Shown here one piece after another: positions 10,300 through 23,279 of a stretch of DNA of 64,000 nucleotides. Both the position numbers and the translations under genes were made by a program. Source of the DNA: Brasenia schreberi (Eukaryota; Streptophyta; Magnoliopsida; Nymphaeales; Cabombaceae); NCBI GenBank assembly GCA_036023115.1, contig JAYKKT010000041.1:3001501-3065500 (forward strand), read 5' to 3'. The first letter of the stretch is position 1, and every line of letters begins with the position of its first letter. The notes beneath the pieces are model-generated. The model made no database searches and had not been told where the DNA came from. It was given only the letters and a program-made list of their open reading frames with translations.

Positions 10300-12440
10300 A
10301 TACAACAACAACAACAACTAAGCCTTTTCCCATACTACGGAGTCGGCTACATGGATTCTTTGTTTCCACATATCCCTATCGTGTGCCATGTTGGCAGTTA
10401 ACTCCCAATAAGCTAGATCATTCTTTATTGTTTCTTTCCAACACTTTTGTGGTCGTCCTCTGCCTCTTTTAATACTTTCCAAATTTAGTTTTTCTAACCT
10501 TCTTACCAGTTCTTCTTTTGATCTTCTTTCTATATGTCCAAACCATCTTAAACGATGTTCTCTCATTTTATCCTCTATTGGTGCCACTCCTAATTTGTTT
10601 CTAATAACCTCATTATGTATATGGTCTTTTCTTGTATGACCACTCATCCATCTCAACATCTTCATTTCTGTCACAAACATCTTTTGTACAAGTTGATGAT
10701 TAACTGCTCAACACTCAGAACCATAAAACATGGCAGGCCTAATTGCTGCTCTATAATATTTACCTTTTAATTTTAATGATATTTTCTTATCACAAAGAAT
10801 ACATGATGCTCCTCTCCATTTTAACCAACCAGCATTAATTCGATGTGTTACATCTCCATCAATTCTTCCATCACTCTGAAAAATTGACCCTAGGTATTTA
10901 AAACTTTCCTTTTGGGGAATGCAATGTGTGCCAATTTTAATTTCTATGTCCTCTGAAGTAACCAAATGATCAAACTTACATTCCATATATTCTGTCTTTG
11001 TTCTACTAAGTGGGAGGCCTTTGCTTTCTAATGTTTCTCTCCATAGTTTCAATTTTCTATTAACCTTTTCCTTAGACTCTTCCACTAATACAATGTCATC
11101 TACAAATAACATACACCAAGGTACTTCATCTTGAATATGTTTTGTTAACTCATCCATCACCATTATAAATAAGTATGGACTTAAAGTTGATCCTTGATGT
11201 AACCCAATATTAACATCAAAGAAGTTTGTCGTTCCTTCATGAGTCCTCACATGTCACACATGTTTTTGCACCATCATACATGTCTCTTATAAGGTTAATA
11301 TATGTCAATGGGATACCTCTTTTTTCCAAAGTTCTCTAAAGAACCTCCCTCGATATCCTATCATAAACTTTTTCTAGATCAATAAATATCATGTGAAGGT
11401 CTTTCTTTTTTGCTCTAAAATATTCCATAAGATGTCTCAAAAGGTGAATCGCTTCAATAGTAGATCTGCTTGGCATGAATCCAAATTAGTTCTCTGTTGT
11501 ACCTGATACTTGTCTTAACTTACGTTCGATAATTCTTTCCCATAATTTCATAGTATGACTCATTAACTTGATACCTCGATAATTCGCACAATTTTGAATG
11601 TCTCCCTTGTTCTTATATATGGGTATAAGTGTACTTGCTCTCCATTCCTCGGGCATCTTTTGGTTTTTCCATATTTCATTAAATAGTCTTGTGAGCCAAG
11701 TGATTCCTATTTCTCCTAGTAATTTTCAAACTTCTATAGGAATATTATCTGGTCTTACCGATTTACCACCCTTCATATGTTTAAGAGCCTCTTTGACTTC
11801 ATTCTTTTGAATATGTTGTAGAAATTGTGGTTTATATACTTTTCTGACTTGGCTAAATCTCCTAAACTAATACTAACATCTTTATTTTCATTAAAGAGAT
11901 TATAAAAATAGTTTTTTCATCTATTTCTTATATCATCATTTGCCAGTAAAATTTTTTCATCCTCGTCTTTTATGCATCTAACATAATTAAAATCTTTAGT
12001 TTTCTTATCTCTAGCCCTAGCTATCCTAAAAATATCTCTTTCACCCTCTTTTGAGTTGAGTTTTTTTATATAAGTCCTCCCAAATCTTAGCTTTTGCTTC
12101 ACTAACGGCTTTTTTCGCTTCCTTCTTTGCTTTCTTATAAGCTTCTAAAGTTTCACTAGTTTTCTTGGCATAATGTAATTTGTAACATGCCCTCTTTGCC
12201 TTGATTTTATTTTGTACTACTTCACTCCACCACCAAGCTTCTTTTTGTGCCGGTACACCTCTCTTAGATACCCCTAACACATCTTTCGCCACTTTCCTAA
12301 TATGTATAGCCATATTGTTCCACATATCACAAGGTGTGCCAACATAATTCCAAACATCTCCTTGAAGGACTTTCTGTTTAAATATATCTTCTTTCTCACT
12401 TTCTGTTTAAATATATCTTCTAATGTAATTTGTAACATGC
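10300..12440 (-). mobile_element. RTE-clade LINE, 3' copy A (reverse transcriptase half, dead)
   Basis: Non-LTR retrotransposon on the minus strand. The 3' end at about 10303-10319 is a (TTG)n tail, typical of RTE elements. Moving 5' there are a conserved C-terminal region (KMLRWMSGHTRKD, HRLRWFGHIERRS, GRGRPQKCWKETIKND), the reverse-transcriptase core (LHQGSTLSPYLF and the catalytic box LFVDDIVLVEES), and a Lys/Ala-rich linker (YKKAKKEAKKAVSEAK). The catalytic box reads FVDD where copy B reads FADD, the common form. The frame is broken by stops and frameshifts, for example a stop in place of Trp after YGSEC. The copy ends near 12400, between the endonuclease and RT regions. The junction at 12400-12441 is scrambled: a 22-base piece is repeated and a stray aatgtaatttgtaacatgcc piece is inserted. 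Confidence 0.93.
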
Positions 12441-15215
12441 CCTCTTTTAATACTTTCCAAATTTAGTTTTTCTAACCTTCTTACCAGTTCTTCTTTTGAT
12501 CTTCTTTCTATATGTCCAAACCATCTTAAACGATGTTCTCTCATTTTATCCTCTATTGGTGCCACTCCTAATTTGTTTCTAATAACCTCATTATGTATAT
12601 GGTCTTTTCTTGTATGACCACTCATCCATCTCAACATCTTCATTTCTGTCACAAACATCTTTTGTACAAGTTGATGATTAACTGCTCAACACTCAGAACC
12701 ATAAAACATGGCAGGCCTAATTGCTGCTCTATAATATTTACCTTTTAATTTTAATGATATTTTCTTATCATAAAGAATACATGATGCTCCTCTCCATTTT
12801 AACCAACCAGCATTAATTCGATGTATAACATCTCCATCAATTCTTCCATCACTCTGAAAAATTGACCCTAGGTATTTAAAACTTTCCTTTTGGGGAATGC
12901 AATGTGTGCCAATTTTAATTTCTATGTCCTCTGAAGTAACCAAATGATTAAACTTGCATTCCATATATTCTGTCTTTGTTCTACTAAGTGGGAGGCCTTT
13001 GCTTTCTAATGTTTCTCTCCATAGTTCCAATTTTCTATTAACTTTTTCCTTAGACTCCTCCACTAATACAATGTCATCTGCAAATAACATACACCAAGGT
13101 ACTTCATCTTGAATATGTTTTGTTAACTCATCCATCACCATTATAAATAAGTATGGGCTTAAAGTTGATCCTTGATGTAACCCAATATTAACTTCAAAGA
13201 AGTCTGTCGTTCCTTCATGAGTCCTCACACATGTTTTTGCACCATCATACATGTCTCTTATAAGGTTAATATATGTCAATGGGATACCTCTTTTTTCCAA
13301 AGTTCTCTAAAGAACCTCCCTCGGTACCCTATCATAAGCTTTTTCTAGATTAATAAATATCATGTGAAGGTCTTTCTTTTTTGCTTTAAAATGTTCCATA
13401 AGACGTCTCAAAAGGTGAATCGCTTCAATATTAGATCTGCCTGGCATGAATCCAAATTGGTTATCTGTTGTACTTGATACTTGTCTTAACCTACGTTTGA
13501 TAATTCTTTCTCATAATTTCATAGTATGACTCATTAACTTGATACCTCGATAATTCGCACAATTTTGAATGTCTCCCTTATTCTTATATATGGGTATAAG
13601 TGTACTTGCTCTCCATTCCTCGGGTATCTTTTGGTTTTTCCATATTTCATTAAATAGTCTTGTGAGCTAAGTGATTCCTATTTCTCCTAGTAATTTCCAA
13701 ACTTCTATAGGAATATTATCTGGTCCTACCTATTTACCACTCTTCATATGTTTAAGAGCCTTTTTGACTTAATTCTTTTGAATACGTCGGTAGAAATTGT
13801 GGTTTATATACTTTTCTAACTTGGCTAAATCTCCTAAACTAATACTAACATCTTTATTTTCATTAAAAAGATTATAAAAATAGTTTTTCCATCTATTTCT
13901 TATATCATCATTTGCCACTAGAATTTTTTCATCCTCGTCTTTTATGCATCTAACATAATTAAGATCTTTAGTTTTCTTATTTCTAGCCCTAACTATCCTA
14001 AAAATATCTCTTTCACCCTCTTTTGAGTTGAGTTTTTTTATATAAGTCCTCCCAAATCTTAACTTTTGCTTCACTAATGGCCTTTTTCGCTTCCTTTTTC
14101 GCTTTCTTATAAGCTTCTAAAGTTTCATTAGTTTTCTTAGCATAATGTGATTTATAACATGCCCTCTTTGCCTTGATTTTATTTTGTACTACTTCACTCC
14201 ACCACCAAGCTTCTTTTTGTGCCGGTACACCTCTCTTAGATACCCCTAACACATGTTTCGCCACTTTCCTAATATGTATAGTCATATTGTTCCACATATC
14301 ACAAGGTGTGCCAACATAATTCCAAACATCTCCTTGAAGGACTTTCTGTTTAAATATATCTTCTTTCTCACTTTTGAGGTTCCACCATTTAGTCTGAATA
14401 GATCGATGCACTCTTTTCTTCTTTGTCTATTTTTTTATTTGTAAATCCATAACTAAAAGTCGATGTTGGGTGATTAAGCTTTCTCTTGGAATTACCTTAC
14501 AGTCTTTACAATACGCTCTATCTTTTTTTCTGCAAATAAAGTAATCAATTTGTGTTTGTCATAAGCCACTCTTATAAGTAATTAAATGTTCATCTCATTT
14601 TTTGAAGGTTGTATTGACTATAAAGAGATTAAATGCCATAGCAAAATTTAAAATCTCCCTACCTTCCTCTTTTATATCCCTTGATATCCTAATGCCTCTT
14701 TACCGACATGTCCATTTAAATCTCCTCCTAAACAAATCAACTCCCTTTGTGGAATCTTTTGAAATACCTTATCTAACTCTTCTAAAAAAACTATCTTTAT
14801 ACTATCTTCTAGTCTTACTTGGGGTGCGTAAGCACAAACTATATTCAAAACCTCTACTCCTAACACTAATTTCAACATCATTATTCGGTCACCATATCGT
14901 TGTATGTCTACTACACTCTCCTTTAAATCTTTATTTATGATAATACCAACTCCGTTTCGAGTATTTGGTTTACCTGAATACCATAATTTAAAACATGTAT
15001 CCTGTATCTCCTTTGCTTTTTCTCCAACCCATTTTGTCTCTTGTAAACATAGAATATGAATCTTTCTCCGAATTATAGTATCTACCACCTACATTAGCTT
15101 ACCCGATAATGTTCCGATATTCCAAGAACCAATACAAATTTTTTTTTTTCTTTTCTAGGACTAGCTTCCTTACCCCCCGCATCCGTCTATAATCAAAATG
15201 CGGAGACTCTCTCTG
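12441..15215 (-). mobile_element. RTE-clade LINE, 5' copy B (endonuclease plus RT, dead)
   Basis: From its 5' end (about 15215) it encodes an APE-type endonuclease (LCLQETKWVG, NGVGIIINKD, ICLGGDLNGHVG, 15088-14672), then the linker (QTKWWNLKSEKEDIFKQ, KEAWWWSEVVQNKIKAKRAC), then the reverse transcriptase with LHQGSTLSPYLF and FADD, ending in the KMLRWMSG region at 12441. From 12441 to about 14370 it repeats 10463-12400 of copy A at an offset of 1978 bases with only scattered substitutions. Stops are present, for example in NIGTLSGKLM*, at the Trp-to-stop after YGSEC, and VL*RT. Several are shared with copy A. It is non-functional. Confidence 0.93.
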
Positions 15216-15229
15216 AAAAATTTTCACTA

Positions 15230-18075
15230 CATTCGGGTGGCAATGTAAATTTTAGGTCGAACCCATAAATTCAACAATAAAACAAAGACAACACCTAGAT
15301 TTTATAACTCAGTAATAACAACCTTCACTGAAGAAAGATGCAATTACATATAAAATAATTATGAAAAAGAATCAGGACACTGAATTTAACATGAAAAATC
15401 CTCCAAAAAAGAAGAAAAACCACAACATACTCGGGCCTAAAACTCTTCACTATGACAAGAGAGGTACACAACAAACCTACAATCAAGAGGAGAAATAAAT
15501 CTCAAAAATACTCACAAAGTGGTCTCAAGAACACCTATGAAGGAAGAGAAAGAAACCAAACAAGAGCAAATTGTTTCACAGTAAAAGGTATTGTAGAACC
15601 AAGCTTGAAGAAAAACCCACCATAGTGAGATTTACCACCCAAAAGGGGAGCGATGATGCTGCTCTAAAATTTTCTGCAATAGAATTCTTCTTTGTACCTG
15701 TTAATTGCCTAAACTGTCAACTCTCAAATGGTTACCAATGGTTCCACACCCATACACATAGGGAAAGCCCCTTCTCACTCTCAATCGGTTGCCCTATTTC
15801 ACGTCAAAAGCAAGTAAGATATCCGTCAAACTCTCCCTCCAGCCAAAAGGGTTCACCTTCACTTAGATGAAGAATAAGTGAACTTCATATCTGCAATTTT
15901 TTTTTGTAAAGCTCATACTCCTCAATGATAACAACCTTCATCAACATATTTAAGATTGTCATTAATGTGTATCTTTCAAGTTCTAATAACTTTTTTTCCA
16001 TGACCGATCTTAGCCAATGACGTCTTCTATTAATGTGCTTCATCTTTGAGTGAAAAGTAGAACACTTTGTAAGACAAATAACACTTTGATTATCACAACA
16101 TAACACATATTTTGCCTTTGAGTGAGCTTGTTCATCCAAAATAACTCTTTGACATCTTCATTGATAGCAATATATTTGACTTTAATGGTCAATAAGGCAA
16201 TACAATTCTAAAGTCTAGATATCAAGAGACGGCTTCTCCTGCAAAAGTAATCAAGTAACCTAAAATAGACATACAATTATCAAGATCACCTCTCAAATAT
16301 GAATCTATATAACATACAAGTTATAGCTTCTCATGTTCAAGACACAATGTTCACCTTTCAGATACCTCAATATATACTTTAATGTATTTTATATTACTTT
16401 CCAAGGTTAGACAAAAGTTTACTAACTACAATTACATATACAATATCTGGTCAAGTGAAGGCCATAACATATATGAGACAACCCATTATAGAAGAATAAG
16501 GAACCATAGTCTTCTCCTTCTTCTCTTTGTTTATAAAAAGACATTGATACATACTTAATATAAAATACTTTGCAAGAGGAGTACTAATCACCTTAATATT
16601 TCTATACTAAATCTATCACACACCACCTCAATATAATTCTTTTTGAGACAAGAAGAGCTCCCTTTTCTCTCTGTTCATATGTATATGAATGCCCAAAATC
16701 TTTATTGCTGATCTTAAGTCTTTCATAGCAAAAAGCTTGCTCATTTGTATCTTAACATTAGAATTTTTGAGAGCTTCTTACCCATAATCAATATGTCATT
16801 GACATAACAAATGGATGATAAAGTCACAATCTTAAAATCTCTAAACAAATATACAATTATCAGAAAAGGTCTTATTGTAGACTCAAACTTCAAGTACTAC
16901 TACATTGAAGCTTGTTTGAGACTGTACACACTCTCCATCAACTTGTACACATACTTCTCTTTTCCTTTTACTATAAATCCTTCTCATTGTTTCATGTAGA
17001 TGTCTTTATTTAAGTCACCATATAAGAAGGTGGTTTTCACATCCATCTGCTCCACCTCGAAATCTAAACTTTTAGCTAAGTTCAAAACAATACAAATAGA
17101 AGACATTTTAGTCATATGAAAAAATTTCATCAAAATCAATACCTTGCTTGTGATTGAAACCTTTCACGATAAATCTTGCCTTATAACTAGGCCTTGAAAT
17201 ATGCTTGTCTTGTTTCAACCTGAAAATCTATCAGTTCTTAAGGACTTTCTTTCTATCCGAGAACTTCACTAACTCATAAGTGTCATTTTCATGAAGGGAC
17301 TTCATCTCTTCTTCTATCGCCTCAAACTTTTGTGCTCTATTATCACACTACATGACTTCTTAATAACACTTTGGCTCTCCGCTGTTAGTGAGTAAAATGT
17401 ACTAACACCTCTTGGTTAAGCTACACCCTTGATATATTTTTCATATCATCATTGTGATGAGCTACTATACCAATATTTGTTGGAATGTAATCTACCTTAG
17501 ACAAATGGCTGTTGAGTTTTTTAGTAATATTCCTTATGTCATACAAAGTTACATCTTTGTTTTTAACAATTTTCTTTTAAATAAGATCATAACACATGTA
17601 ACTAAATTTATCACCTCCATAATCCAAAAAATGCAATGTGTTACATTAACGAATACTTTGTGCCCAAATACTCTTACGTGATAGTAGCCCACTTTCTTAC
17701 CAAATCATACTTCATTGAGAGCTCTAAACTGCAAGAGAATAAAAGGTGTGATATTCAAAATATGAATAATTCTTAGAGCCTCACATAAAATAATTTTGGC
17801 AATTTGACATGAAACATAAAGTTTTAACTCTCTCCATCAAGGTATGATTCATTCTTCCAATTAGATCTAAGGTATTTAGGAGTCTTCTCATATCTTATGG
17901 CCTTGAATATTGACCTCGACTGTCTTATTTTATGCACTTCAACTTTTTTCTTATCGCTCGATCATAACATGAAATTTCTTGACATTCAATAATTTGTCTT
18001 TTGATTTCAGTATAAAAATATAACTTTCTGGAATGATGATCAATTAATGTCACAAAGTAAAGAAAGCCACCATAT
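15230..18075 (-). mobile_element. Decayed Ty1/copia retrotransposon
   Basis: On the minus strand the copia order integrase, reverse transcriptase, RNase H can be followed. Integrase core scrap at 18072-17968 (YFVTLIDHHSRKLYFY); integrase C-terminal part about 17700-17545 (VFGHKVFVNV); RT start about 17330-17230 (EEEMKSLHENDTYELVKF); RT core about 17100-16770 (EVEQMDVKTTFLYGDLN, DIYMKQ*EGF, YVYKLMESVYSLKQA, LYVNDILI in place of YVDD); RNase H at 16140-15885 (CDNQSVICLTKCSTFHSKMK). Stops occur throughout. 15230-15870 is gene-free and may include the downstream LTR, but no LTR pair was recognised. Position directly behind the LINE suggests nested insertions. Confidence 0.85.
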
Positions 18076-18272
18076 CACATGTAAATCAGGTCAATAGGTC
18101 ATGCCACTCGGGCCTAGTTGACCTAGAACTAACCCAATCTTTTGGTTAGGTCAATTTTCAAGACCTAGAAATGACCTTGGTTGGGTTCGGTCAGGTGTGG
18201 TTCGATATGGCTACCAACCCATAGTGTATAAATATTATGCATATATATTATGTATATACATATATACATACA

Positions 18273-18275
<3 letters not shown>

Positions 18276-18328
<53 letters not shown>
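18276..18328. repeat. (TA)n microsatellite
   Basis: Uninterrupted TA dinucleotides of about 53 bases. They generate long Ile/Tyr repeat ORFs on the minus strand that are not genes. Confidence 0.95.
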
Positions 18329-18332
<4 letters not shown>

Positions 18333-18749
18333 ATGTGTTGTCATCAGAAGTGATAGCTCCACACAAATGGTAGAGCATGATGTATGCGAGTAAAATACCA
18401 GATGACAAAGAGCATGCCAAAGAACTATAACCCTCGTTCTCAAGGGAGAAACATGAATGAATAAGGGGCAAGGTGATAAAATGGATCCTCAGGAATTCAA
18501 CTATGTGCATATCGATTGTCAATGGATTGCACGGGTACTCAATATGCTCAAAAAGATGAAAGGATTACATTACTTATACTAAGTAAAAGAAGAAAGAACT
18601 ATGATTGTATCATTGATTTGTGTCCCATATTTGATTAGACATGCCTATTTATGGACTTTCTCATAAATGATAAATATCATGCCAAGCTTTTCAAGTATGA
18701 TTTTTGAAACTTGAGCAACCTTTACTAGAATTTCTCATCTCCCTATTTT

Positions 18750-20990
18750 CATGGCTTCTCTTTCGGATGTTGTTCTTTCCCCTATTGCTGAATCAACCAA
18801 TCGACCATCAAATTCTCTAACTTTTACGAAGGAGAACTGTCTTTGAATCAAAGTGAATTCATGATGTTCCAATGCCCAAACTTTCTCCGTCCTTGACCTA
18901 CAACTAATCAACTATATGTCAATTGAGTAGTTAAAGTTATGGATCAAAAGTGACATCTCTAAGTCTAATGGGATATTCATGACCTTATCATGCTATCTTG
19001 TTTGGTAATATCATTTGATGACAACCTCTTTTATTTTTTCTTATCTTTTTAGATTTCTCAACATAACAACTTTCAATTCCCTTTTGAAATGTCTCCCACC
19101 ATTTTAGATGTCCAAGCGATTATAAGCCTTTTAATCAATAGTGTTGTTCACATCTCTTTAGCATATCAAGATTTTTATACCTAAGCTCTCATTATAACTT
19201 TCTTAGGATGATTGTATTCATCATCACTCAAGTACCAAACTAGTGATGAATGACAAACAATTGTTGTGGTGTTGTGGTTCTATCATTACATTAATTGTAT
19301 TCATTAAACCAAAGTTAATGCCAAGTATGTATGATATATTTTTGCTATTATGTTTGACACCAAACGATCTATCACTCATCCTATTATTTTTTTGCTATGA
19401 TCTACCATTCAACCAATTCTACTATTGAATGACTTTGGAATGACAATCCTACCCATCTTATAGGGGGTTCATTGTAGTTTTTTAATTTTTGAGTCATCTA
19501 TACTTTTCCAAGTTTAGATTTTCATAACGTACTCTCCAATGAATCATTGTCGATATGCTATAAGCTACCCTGTCTTATTCCTCTAATACTGGCTTCACCA
19601 CTTGAGATTGTTACTCAGTTTTGATCCATCATCCTTACTAAGATATTTTTTTTTGCATTTTCATAATCTTGATTGTAGCTCGACCACCAAATTCAAAGAG
19701 GATCTCTACAAACCAAGACTATGAAGGATCTTTTCTCCTCAGTTTTTATTCTATGATGCTTCTCCATCATTCCGATTTAATCCAATTACTGCTCAACTAT
19801 ACTCCCCACATTACCTAGCTTACCAATTAGGTTTTCATCAAGGCTTACCAGGTATCAGAGAGTTCTTGCTCTAGATCTTGGCTCACATCCTTACCTTAGT
19901 AAGAACCCAAAAATTTCTTCTTGATGAACAACCATCCATATGAAGATAATCAAGGTCACTCATGAACTACGGGATGGATACAACTATTGGCAATAATCCA
20001 ACATTATGACATAAGCATTCATCAATACATTTGTTGACTTCTTTAATAGGTCATTTCAACTCATCATATCCCCATCCTCCACAAAAACAGGAGCGTACTC
20101 CTTTTATTAGAACTACTAGGAGTAAAACTCAACCCAAAATGAAGAATCTGCCATCAAAGCCCATCATAGTCAATGATTTGATTGATGAAATTCTAGACTC
20201 CATGCACGCAACAGCTAGTGAGAGACTTATATTTTCTTTTGAACCACGTAATAACTCAACTATAAATATCTCGAGGAAGAAGTAATGGATTCTAGTACTT
20301 TCTTTACCAAATTGGATGAGTCTTTTTTCATCGTCTTGTAGGAGATCATAAACTCCATAATTGAGTAGCTTAATATAAGTCCCCTTTCTCTCCTTTTTAT
20401 TCTGAATGAAGTTGGTTTGTACATTATACAAAACTTTTGGGGAGACACAAATTTTTCTTCTAATGTAGAAAGATAAATTAAAGAATCCTCTCATATTTGC
20501 CTCCAAATCCATGAACATCTTGATGCCAATCAAATTCGTTGAGCCACAATCCAAGCCCAACTTGCTTCTATCAATGATCATCAATAGCACATATGCTCCA
20601 ATTTGCAGGTTACTGACATTAAAAAACTTTACCATAATTCAAATATCCAAATAATAGTAATATCTTAATGTGTAACCAATCTTCAAAATAAAGACTCAAT
20701 TCTCTAAGCTGAGATTTCGTCTTTTGAAAAGCAACTTGAGATTTTTTATCAGCATCGTCAAGAATTACTAAACGATGTTTCTTGGATGTAGTCTAATTTC
20801 AACTTTGTACTTGCTACTTAATATGTGAAGGTTTCAACTTTTTGGGAGCTCATTCAAGAATCATAGGAGGTGCATGCCATACTGACCAATCGTGAAAATC
20901 TAATGAGTGACGCTCAATCCAACGCTCCTGATCACAATGGTCTTGAGAAAATTTGGAAATGTTTGAGGGAAATTTTGTAGCGTATGTTGG
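18750..20990 (+). pseudogene. Decayed gene resembling plant mobile domain (MAIN/PMD-type) transposon protein
   Basis: Several plus-strand pieces have protein character but are separated by stops. They are SDVVLSPIAESTNRPSNSL near 18756-18840; FRFNPITAQLYSPHYLAYQL followed by GFHQGLPGIREFLL at about 19770-19875; a Lys/Pro-rich part 20031-20285; and a heptad-like stretch (AEISSFEKQLEIFYQHRQEL) at about 20700-20790 followed by NRENLMSDAQSNAPDHNGLE at about 20885-20950. A Tyr-x-Pro...Gln-Leu-Gly-Phe-x-Gly-x-Pro-Gly word followed later by a C-terminal coiled coil is the pattern I associate with plant mobile domain proteins carried by transposons. The minus-strand 168-codon frame at 20129-20635 overlaps and looks like its shadow. 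Family assignment is tentative. Confidence 0.4.
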
Positions 20991-21995
20991 GCTAAGTTAT
21001 GTAGGCTACGTAGGCAAACTGAGAATATCATAATGACAATCTTATCACCATTTCTAGTCATTAATGACCAATATAAAATGTTTAATCTTTTCTATATATG
21101 TAAATCTGTCACTTTGCTCTTTTACGTTTGATCCCTCATTTTTCTTCCTTTGAGGAATCCATCAGGGTTGGTTAAAACATCATTTAATATTGTATGTTAT
21201 CATATATCACTACCTTCTTAAACCATCACTGCTTTGAATTCTAAGCCAATTGATCACATGAAGCAACATGACCTGATATCGACAGGACATTGCTTCTTCT
21301 CGCTATAAAATATAATCAAGGGTGCTACTCTTCCTCATCTTTTTGTACAAAAAATTGTGAAGCTTTCTCCTACATCTAAGCTCTCTTGTGAAGAACGTCT
21401 TGATCCTCTTTCTTACTTGACATTCCTGTGGCTTTCAGAAACCTAACTCACTCTAGGATCTTGACTTAGAGTTATAAAGCATCCCAATTTATCGACTTTG
21501 ACTATTCTCTTCTTCACCTTACTGTGTTTGCCACAAAAGTTCTTAGAATTGTTGAAGAGGTAATCATCCCGAAAACCCTTTCACTCTTTGCAAAGAGATT
21601 ATGATATAATCATTTTCCTAAATGCCTTCACATCTAACCTGTACCTTACAGGGAATACACCCAATGGTTGGACTAAGTGAGTGCTATACACACCAACAAC
21701 TAGTACAATTGAGAACTTTTGACCTTATACAAGTGTTTCATATCGTCTTCCCGCTTGACCTCAATCTTCCATTCAATTTTTAGGTCTTTGGTCTAAAATT
21801 GGGTATGATAGGTCCTACTCTCTTAAATTTTCATACCATCAATAGACTTCTCTCTAATAGTCCTGAACTCCATTGTTTAAGTTCTTTTTCTTATTTCCCC
21901 TTTATTTCGAAAAATGTTTCATATAAAGGGTTCTTATAAGCCAACACATGAGATTCAGGGAGGTAACTTAAGATGAACATGCCATTTTTTCTATT
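20991..21995. other. Gene-free stretch
   Basis: No open frame with protein character and no recognisable repeat end. It may belong to the decayed element on its left. Confidence 0.35.
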
Positions 21996-22406
21996 TTGAC
22001 TATACAAATTTATCATCCCAATGATATAGTAATCACCAAAGAATACCACATCATTGTTGAGGCTCTATTTTCTAATCATCCTTTTTGTTTTTGCTCATTT
22101 TTCTTGAGTATCTTTTTTTGGGTATTCAATCTTTCATTTCTCAACAAGTTAATGGAAAAATACCCAATACTGTTTTTGACCTATGGTGATTTCTCTAGTG
22201 TTGGATATGCCTATATTTTCTTAGTAATGTTGAATTCAACAATCAATATAGTGACTAAAGCCAACCTTCCAATGATCAAGAGTTTCCCTTTCAATATCTT
22301 CATAACCAACCCATGAACCACCTTTGAATATGAAGAATGATGATCTTTGACTATTTATGTCATCTTTGATAGAGAATCATACAACTTTATTCATTAGTTT
22401 ACTAGC

Positions 22407-22955
22407 TTGATGCCTATTGAACCGAGTGTCAAACATGCCCTAGCTGACCAAACCGCATTGCCTCAAAGACATCCTTGCTTTAGTGCTCTGACCCCTACTC
22501 TACTCCAAGAACTTGTTTTAGGTCCAATTGTAGAGGATCCCGAGGAAAATACCCCATTATCATGCCGACATCTTAGAAGGGTAAGCTTTTATTGGTGGCA
22601 CATTTCTTTGTTCACTTTTCTCTCTTTTTTCCTTTTAACCATGTATTGTATGCAGGTAGCCAAAACTCCTCCTTGCCCTATGAGTTCAAACATAGGTTCT
22701 CTTTTAGCAACTTCTAATTTGGCCAGGACCATCACGACTCATAAAAAAAACTTCAAGCTTGTGCTTCAACCAAGACACTTACTGTACCATGTCAAGATGC
22801 AATGCATATCCCCACCCATTAGACTACAACTATAGATATACCCTGCTAGGAAGAAGCTCGTGTTTCTTCTCCATCACAAGTAGCAGCCACTGCAACACAA
22901 GTAGCAGCCACTGCAACACAAGTCTCAAAAGCCTCCACATAGGCGATTCCTAATG
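22407..22955 (+). pseudogene. Unidentified coding remnant with one possible intron
   Basis: A frame from 22407 reads MPIEPSVKHALADQTALPQR and onward to PLSCRHLRR, where a GT (gtaagc, about 22579) opens a possible 78-base T-rich intron closing at an AG near 22656 (tgtatgcag). The frame then continues VAKTPPCPMSSN. Further on, a shifted frame encodes two copies of Gln-Val-Ala-Ala-Thr-Ala-Thr, from a perfect 21-base tandem repeat near 22880-22921. This looks like the end of a real but decayed gene, perhaps part of the element to its left. No family recognised. The 106-codon frame at 21996-22316 is Phe/Leu/Ile-rich and not convincing. Confidence 0.3.
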
Positions 22956-23279
22956 AGAAAACTCAATGAGAGGTTCAAAGTAAAGTCCCTATGGCTCCAA
23001 GACTCAAGAGATGTCTCATGGAGTATGTCAACTAACCCCATGATCTACAAGACCAGCTCGGGGTAATAGGCATGTCTCGCACGCTCAAAGTTATAACTCT
23101 TCACGAGTCTGGTGTCCCTTTTTTGTCCAAAAGTCTCCACTTTCTGTCATGTATTATCATACATTTGTTGCCATCAATAGTATGTATGTTTATTTCTATA
23201 TATACACATGAAAATATATGTTTTGTGAATAATATATGATATACACATGAGCGCATTTGTTCATGATAACCATGGGCTA

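Noticed and set aside
18165..18522. Minus-strand ORFs of 92 and 95 codons with Ile-Tyr repeats
   Set aside because: They are translations of the (TA)n microsatellite and its flanks.
20129..20635. Minus-strand 168-codon ORF
   Set aside because: Composition is ordinary for A/T-rich DNA, no motif is recognisable, and the opposite strand carries the more protein-like text. It is left as a probable shadow.
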